Shown here in pieces: positions 60,508 through 64,000 of a stretch of 64,000 nt of DNA. Below the pieces are notes generated by a model that had not been told where the DNA came from, did no database searches, and was given only the letters and a program-made list of their open reading frames with translations. Each line of letters begins with the position of its first letter. The first letter of the stretch is position 1. The translations under genes were made by a program, and so were the position numbers. Source of the stretch: Olivibacter jilunii (GTDB taxonomy: Bacteria; Bacteroidota; Bacteroidia; Sphingobacteriales; Sphingobacteriaceae); the NCBI RefSeq assembly GCF_900607235.1, contig NZ_LR027852.1:186001-250000 (forward strand), read 5' to 3'.

Positions 60508-60533
60508 AATAAAAGACAAAAATATCTTTTATT
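60508..60533. promoter_or_regulatory. 26-base operator upstream of the Rrf2 gene
   Basis: AATAAAAGA at 60508-60516 and TCTTTTATT at 60525-60533 form an inverted repeat with the same outer arms and spacing as the hmp palindrome. Its centre overlaps the predicted -33 box of the Rrf2 gene, which suggests autorepression. Confidence 0.75.
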
Positions 60534-60672
60534 ATTCCGCTAACTTTTAATATAAGTTCCAACCCGTTTTGCAAGATTGTTGTTTTCTGCATTACCTGTA
60601 GGCGTATAGGTTGATGAATAAAGATCAGCATAAAAAGCAAAGATGACTGACTAATAAATGCCGAATGGTGAT

Positions 60673-60680
60673 TACCTTTG
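60673..60680 (+). promoter_or_regulatory. -7 promoter box of the SGNH hydrolase gene
   Basis: TACCTTTG matches TAnnTTTG, 22 bases upstream of ATG 60703. Confidence 0.58.
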
Positions 60681-60702
60681 AGTTTCATCAAATAGGCCAG
60701 TT

Positions 60703-61665
60703 ATGCAAAAATCAGGATGTATATTGTCTACACTTTTCGTCACTATATACGTTTGGATGGCGGGGATGGGTGTAATACGTGCTCAAGACGCTCCCTATCC
60801 ATTAGAACACGCTAAGCGAATATTGTTTCTCGGCAATAGTATAACTTATGGTGGAGATTATGTTTCAATATTTGAAACATCATTAAGCGTTAGCTACCCA
60901 GCTAATAATCCCGAAGTTATTAATCTGGCTTTACCAAGTGAAACGGTTTCTGGTCTTAGCGAGCCTGATCATGCTGATGGAAAATTTCCGAGGCCCTGCC
61001 TTTTTAGCCGAGTAACCAGCGTGCTTCAGAAGAGCAAACCGATCGATATTGCGTTTGCCTGTTATGGAATGAACGATGGGATATACTTGCCTTTTGACAT
61101 GAATCGCTTTGAAGCGTATAAACGAGGAATGATTAGATTACGTGATTCGTTAGAAGCGGCGGGGGTTAAACGTATCATTTTTATGACACCGCCCATACAT
61201 GATGATAAAGATAAGGGTTTAGGAGGCTATAATCTTGTTTTGGATAAATATGCAGAATGGTTGTTAGCTCAGCGGAAAGCGAGAGGATGGGAGGTAATTG
61301 ATGTACATTTTCCAATGCGTGCTTATTTGGAAAAAAAGCGTCAGAAAGATGCTGACTTCAAACTTGCTGAAGACGGCGTGCATCCGGGCAAAGAAGGACA
61401 CTGGCTAATAGCAAAGGCTCTGTTACAATATTTTCATTTACAAGGAGGATTAGTTAAAACAACCTTAAACGATTTTCTGGAAAGTCAGCCTTATATTGTT
61501 AATTTATATACGTTGATAGGTAAACGGCAGTCGTTTATGAAAGACGCATGGCTTACCTATACAGGGCACGAACGGCCCGGGATGCCCATTGGCTTGCCGA
61601 TGGAGGAAGCTGCGATTCAATATGAGCAGCTGGAAAGAGAAATATTTCAATTGAAACGTAATTAG
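60703..61665 (+). CDS. secreted SGNH/GDSL-family hydrolase
   Basis: A 320-residue esterase-type hydrolase with a signal peptide (ILSTLFVTIYVWMAGMGVIRAQ). The four conserved blocks are visible: RILFLGNSITYGGDY with the nucleophile Ser in block I, the block II glycine region, CYGMNDGIY with the block III Asn, and EDGVHPGKEGH with Asp and His of block V. It deacylates an ester such as an acetylated sugar; the substrate cannot be named. It begins a plus-strand stretch opposite the Rrf2/hmp genes. Confidence 0.93.
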   Translation: MQKSGCILSTLFVTIYVWMAGMGVIRAQDAPYPLEHAKRILFLGNSITYGGDYVSIFETSLSVSYPANNPEVINLALPSETVSGLSEPDHADGKFPRPCLFSRVTSVLQKSKPIDIAFACYGMNDGIYLPFDMNRFEAYKRGMIRLRDSLEAAGVKRIIFMTPPIHDDKDKGLGGYNLVLDKYAEWLLAQRKARGWEVIDVHFPMRAYLEKKRQKDADFKLAEDGVHPGKEGHWLIAKALLQYFHLQGGLVKTTLNDFLESQPYIVNLYTLIGKRQSFMKDAWLTYTGHERPGMPIGLPMEEAAIQYEQLEREIFQLKRN

Positions 61666-61722
61666 TTTAGCTGATTACTATCCGGACTCCACGAGTTTTT
61701 TGTTATAGGAAGTATTTTTCCT

Positions 61723-61730
61723 TATGTTTG
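61723..61730 (+). promoter_or_regulatory. -7 promoter box of the 4HB sensor gene
   Basis: TATGTTTG matches TAnnTTTG. An in-frame ATG (61724) lies inside it, so the next one, ATG 61763, is chosen as the start. Confidence 0.6.
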
Positions 61731-61762
61731 TTTTTTACCACGGCCTATCAATTGTAGACAGT

Positions 61763-62449
61763 ATGAAGTGGACTTACTTTATTCGGCAAAAGCTTAAAGT
61801 TGCTTTTTTGTTGTTCTGTATTATGGCATGCTCGGTGTTAATCAGGGTATTAGAGGACAAGAATGTGAAAAGTATTAGCAATGCGCTTTTGTCGATGTAT
61901 GATGACCGATTGGTGCCTGCATCCGATATTTTTTATATGACGGAACATCTTTACGCCAAGAAATTCCTGATGCTTCAATTCCTTAATGATACAACACCTT
62001 CCGCTGTCAGTATAGAGCAGTTAGCGGGACGGATGAAGTACCATAATCAATTTATCGACTCACTGCTAAATAAATACGAAAAAACCTATTTGGTTGATAA
62101 GGAAAAAATGTATCTAGAGGGATTCAAAAAGCAGCTTGCACACTATATGTCCTTAGAAAATCATTTATTGGGAGTTTCTGAGATCGGTTTGCAACAACGT
62201 GTAACAAAATACCGGGAAGGTGGCGAGGATGCGCTTGATAGAACCATTGCAGGGCTTTCCGCGCTAGAAAGGCTCCAAACTCAGGTAGGTCGCGAATTAA
62301 TGGCGGATGCACAGTTTGTCATATCAGGTACCCGTTTCTTTTCCACATTGCAGATTATCTTATCTATCGTAATCGGAATAATGGTAGTGGTACTTGTGTT
62401 AGCATCCAAAAGTGTGATAAAGAAAAAACAACCGTTTAATTTAAACTAG
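61763..62449 (+). CDS. membrane protein with only a 4HB_MCP-type sensor domain
   Basis: A 228-residue protein with two transmembrane helices (LKVAFLLFCIMACSVLIRVL near the start and FSTLQIILSIVIGIMVVVLVLA near the end) enclosing about 150 residues of four-helix bundle. The pattern SISNALLSMYDDRLVPASDIFYMTEHLYAKKF resembles the ligand-binding domain of methyl-accepting chemotaxis proteins and histidine kinases. There is no HAMP, methyl-accepting or kinase domain: the protein stops 12 residues after the second helix. A partner for signal output is not visible. Confidence 0.85.
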   Translation: MKWTYFIRQKLKVAFLLFCIMACSVLIRVLEDKNVKSISNALLSMYDDRLVPASDIFYMTEHLYAKKFLMLQFLNDTTPSAVSIEQLAGRMKYHNQFIDSLLNKYEKTYLVDKEKMYLEGFKKQLAHYMSLENHLLGVSEIGLQQRVTKYREGGEDALDRTIAGLSALERLQTQVGRELMADAQFVISGTRFFSTLQIILSIVIGIMVVVLVLASKSVIKKKQPFNLN

Positions 62450-62452
62450 CTT

Positions 62453-62758
62453 TTAATCAAGATACTTCCGATCATCTTCTGAAAGATTGGAACGGTAAGG
62501 GTCAGTTAACTCTTCTGATTTTGTATTCGTGCTTGTTTGAAAGTTTTGTGATGGGGGATTCAATTTTTCAGTTTTTCTCCTGGGTCGTCCTAAAAGGAAG
62601 CCAACAATAACGCCAAAAGCAAACATACTACCCAAGATAGCAAGTTTAGGAATGTAACGGTCACCGAAAATCCAAAAGATTACTTCATCCGTGTTTTTCA
62701 TTAAAATAATGGTAACCAAAACCGTTAAAATAATAATGAAGATAGTTTTTGCGCTCAT
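62453..62758 (-). CDS. LapA-like (DUF1049) small membrane protein
   Basis: A 101-residue protein with two hydrophobic segments (TIFIIILTVLVTIILM and LAILGSMFAFGVIVGFLLG) and a basic-to-acidic C-terminal tail (GRPRRKTEKL and SEDDRKYLD). The arrangement of two helices around a short loop with VIFWIFGDRYIPKLA resembles the LapA/DUF1049 family. Its exact role in the envelope is not known to me. It converges with the 4HB gene, three bases apart. Confidence 0.78.
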   Translation of the reverse strand: MSAKTIFIIILTVLVTIILMKNTDEVIFWIFGDRYIPKLAILGSMFAFGVIVGFLLGRPRRKTEKLNPPSQNFQTSTNTKSEELTDPYRSNLSEDDRKYLD

Positions 62759-62852
62759 AAGCTTATTTTTTGAACTAAAATAACTCTTTTCATAATAAGA
62801 TCAACTAATATGCCAACTTATGGAACATGTAAGTGTTCTATTTGTTTGTTTT

Positions 62853-64000
62853 TCAATAGGTATAGCTTACCCCGTACGTGAATACAATATTTTTTGGGCT
62901 TGCATCATTAACATAAATAGCGCGTACACCGGCATCGAAATTTGGTAAATAGAACCGGAGAATATTTAGGTCGGCACGTAATTCTATACCTAAAGTGCGG
63001 GGAGAGAATTGATTTTGTCGCCCAAAATTTTCGAAATCGGCAAATACTCCTGCTTTAAGTCGCTTAATAAAAGCAAGTGGACTAATGTCCCAATCAGGAT
63101 AAGCAATAGGAAATCGATAGTCCAAAAATAAAGTATTATGTACGTCGGTAGTGAGAAGTTGATCATATCCGCTAACCATCGGAATATCGTTAGATAAACG
63201 GTAATCACCGTTCCTTTCCTGAAAATTAAAACGTGCCTGAAGCGAATGGTTGTTTACTAAACCGGGAAAGTAAAAAGTAGATTTCATGGAAAAAAGGTTT
63301 CCCGATAAACGTCGATCAAAAACCATACTTCTATAGATGAAATTCAGGTTCTGTCCCCATTTTGGCGCAAGATCCAGCAAACTCCTTCTGCTGTTTCTGT
63401 TGAAATAGTACTGCAGAAGAAGCGGAAATCGTACCTGGGAAAAATTCGGTAAAGAAATGTTCTTTAAACTGATGTCATAACGCCAAGTATAACTGGTCCC
63501 AATGGATACACCGGTGTTATAAAGCGTGTTCAGTCGGTTAAAAGTTAAAGGGATGGTGGTTTTAAGCTCGGTATGGTGTTCTCTCCATCGGAGAGGGACG
63601 CGCTCATTGGGGTTGTTCTGAAGCCTAACACTGCTTAACTGCGCTTGATTGCGATACTCAACGGTGAATTTGGGAAACCAGCGTTTCAAGGAAGCACTGA
63701 CGTAGTAGTCGGTACGACTGGTATTCTGGTCATAATTAAATCCAATTCGAGTGGAAAGCGTGTTCAGTAAGTTGTCAGACATCAGTTGCAAGCCTAGATC
63801 AAAATTGTCTATACTGGAGATGTCATCGCCCACCGGAGAAATGCTGTGAAAATTAAAAAGGTGCTGAATGTCTTTATAAGGCCTTGAGGCAAAAGTTTTC
63901 GTCGGAATGAAGGTAGACGTGTCTGTTATATTTTCTTGCTGTATAAGCGGCTTAAAATAGCTTATAAAGGAATCTCCGCTAGGGGTGATAGACTGACGGA
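62853..64000 (-). CDS. outer-membrane protein, N-terminus beyond the window
   Basis: A reading frame stays open from the stop at 62853 to the window edge, giving 382 visible residues. The last 300 are a clear beta-barrel pattern with many aromatic strands (LNTLSTRIGFNYDQNTSR, FTVEYRNQAQLSSVRL, LLQYYFNRNSRRSL) ending in the aromatic VFTYGVSYTY. The segment before it (ISYFKPLIQQENITDTSTF, YKDIQHLFNFHSISPVGDD) resembles the linker of TolB-like propeller-barrel proteins of Bacteroidetes. The N-terminal part is needed to decide between this and an Omp85-type protein. Confidence 0.75.
   Translation of the reverse strand, partial: RQSITPSGDSFISYFKPLIQQENITDTSTFIPTKTFASRPYKDIQHLFNFHSISPVGDDISSIDNFDLGLQLMSDNLLNTLSTRIGFNYDQNTSRTDYYVSASLKRWFPKFTVEYRNQAQLSSVRLQNNPNERVPLRWREHHTELKTTIPLTFNRLNTLYNTGVSIGTSYTWRYDISLKNISLPNFSQVRFPLLLQYYFNRNSRRSLLDLAPKWGQNLNFIYRSMVFDRRLSGNLFSMKSTFYFPGLVNNHSLQARFNFQERNGDYRLSNDIPMVSGYDQLLTTDVHNTLFLDYRFPIAYPDWDISPLAFIKRLKAGVFADFENFGRQNQFSPRTLGIELRADLNILRFYLPNFDAGVRAIYVNDASPKNIVFTYGVSYTY

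Noticed and set aside
60703-61665. SGNH hydrolase as part of the nitric oxide response
   Set aside because: It has its own promoter on the opposite strand and no copy of the palindrome overlapping its start.
1-64000. CRISPR array, insertion sequence or prophage
   Set aside because: No regularly spaced direct repeats, transposase, integrase or phage structural genes were found.

Overview
The window looks like chromosome from a member of the Bacteroidota, most likely family Sphingobacteriaceae (relatives of Sphingobacterium, Olivibacter or Pedobacter). The evidence is two FecI/FecR plus SusC/SusD loci, several other TonB-dependent receptors, many lipoproteins, A/T-rich spacers, almost no Shine-Dalgarno sites, and at least sixteen copies of the Bacteroidetes -7 promoter box TAnnTTTG placed just upstream of starts. 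Several of those boxes show that an upstream in-frame codon is not the true start. No insertion sequence, prophage or CRISPR array was seen. The genus is not settled by sequence reading alone.

Layout. 1-10.8 kb (mostly minus): a GNAT-nitrilase fusion cut by the window edge, ruvB, a polyprenol-phosphate glycosyltransferase flanked by two related hairpin repeats, a POT peptide transporter, a DPP IV peptidase, a secreted conserved protein, a thiolase, and an SPFH/ribbon-helix-helix pair with a tandem palindrome upstream. 11-18.7 kb (plus): a 7TM-HD phosphohydrolase of the PgpH type, tRNA-Ser(GCT, minus), an NAD-dependent epimerase, tRNA-Val(GAC), a GH28 pectinase-like enzyme, and a membrane protein/winged-helix regulator/CreD cluster carrying the same AAAGTACTTT palindrome twice. 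18.8-30 kb (mostly minus): a TonB receptor with its DUF4374 lipoprotein, an HxlR regulator divergent from a quinone-reductase-like flavoprotein, an Oar-like receptor, a GNAT enzyme, an SDR and an AraC regulator.

30-46.7 kb (plus): two consecutive ECF sigma/anti-sigma/SusC/SusD loci. The first ends with a secreted metallophosphoesterase and the second with a DUF5689 lipoprotein; neither contains a glycoside hydrolase. Each has a hairpin between the anti-sigma gene and susC. 46.7-49.5 kb: an EamA transporter, an AraC regulator and a lipoprotein, followed by a 430-base gene-free stretch with ATCGT/ACGAT words at 11-base steps.

49.9-54.6 kb is the most unusual part. A predicted cytosolic M43 metalloprotease (with a small lipocalin-like protein and a coiled-coil membrane protein downstream) is divergent from a trypsin-like protease fused to an endonuclease I domain, which ends in an acyl-carrier-like tail without the usual serine. 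An outer-membrane-barrel-like protein follows the fusion. Neither protease has a signal peptide. A role in defence or programmed response is an inference. 54.6-64 kb: a MauG-type di-haem peroxidase and PhoX-like protein, a lipoprotein resembling the prodomain of M35 peptidases, flavohaemoprotein Hmp with a three-cysteine Rrf2 regulator (matching 26-base palindromes at both promoters), an SGNH hydrolase, a 4HB sensor-only membrane protein, a LapA-like protein, and an outer-membrane protein running off the end.
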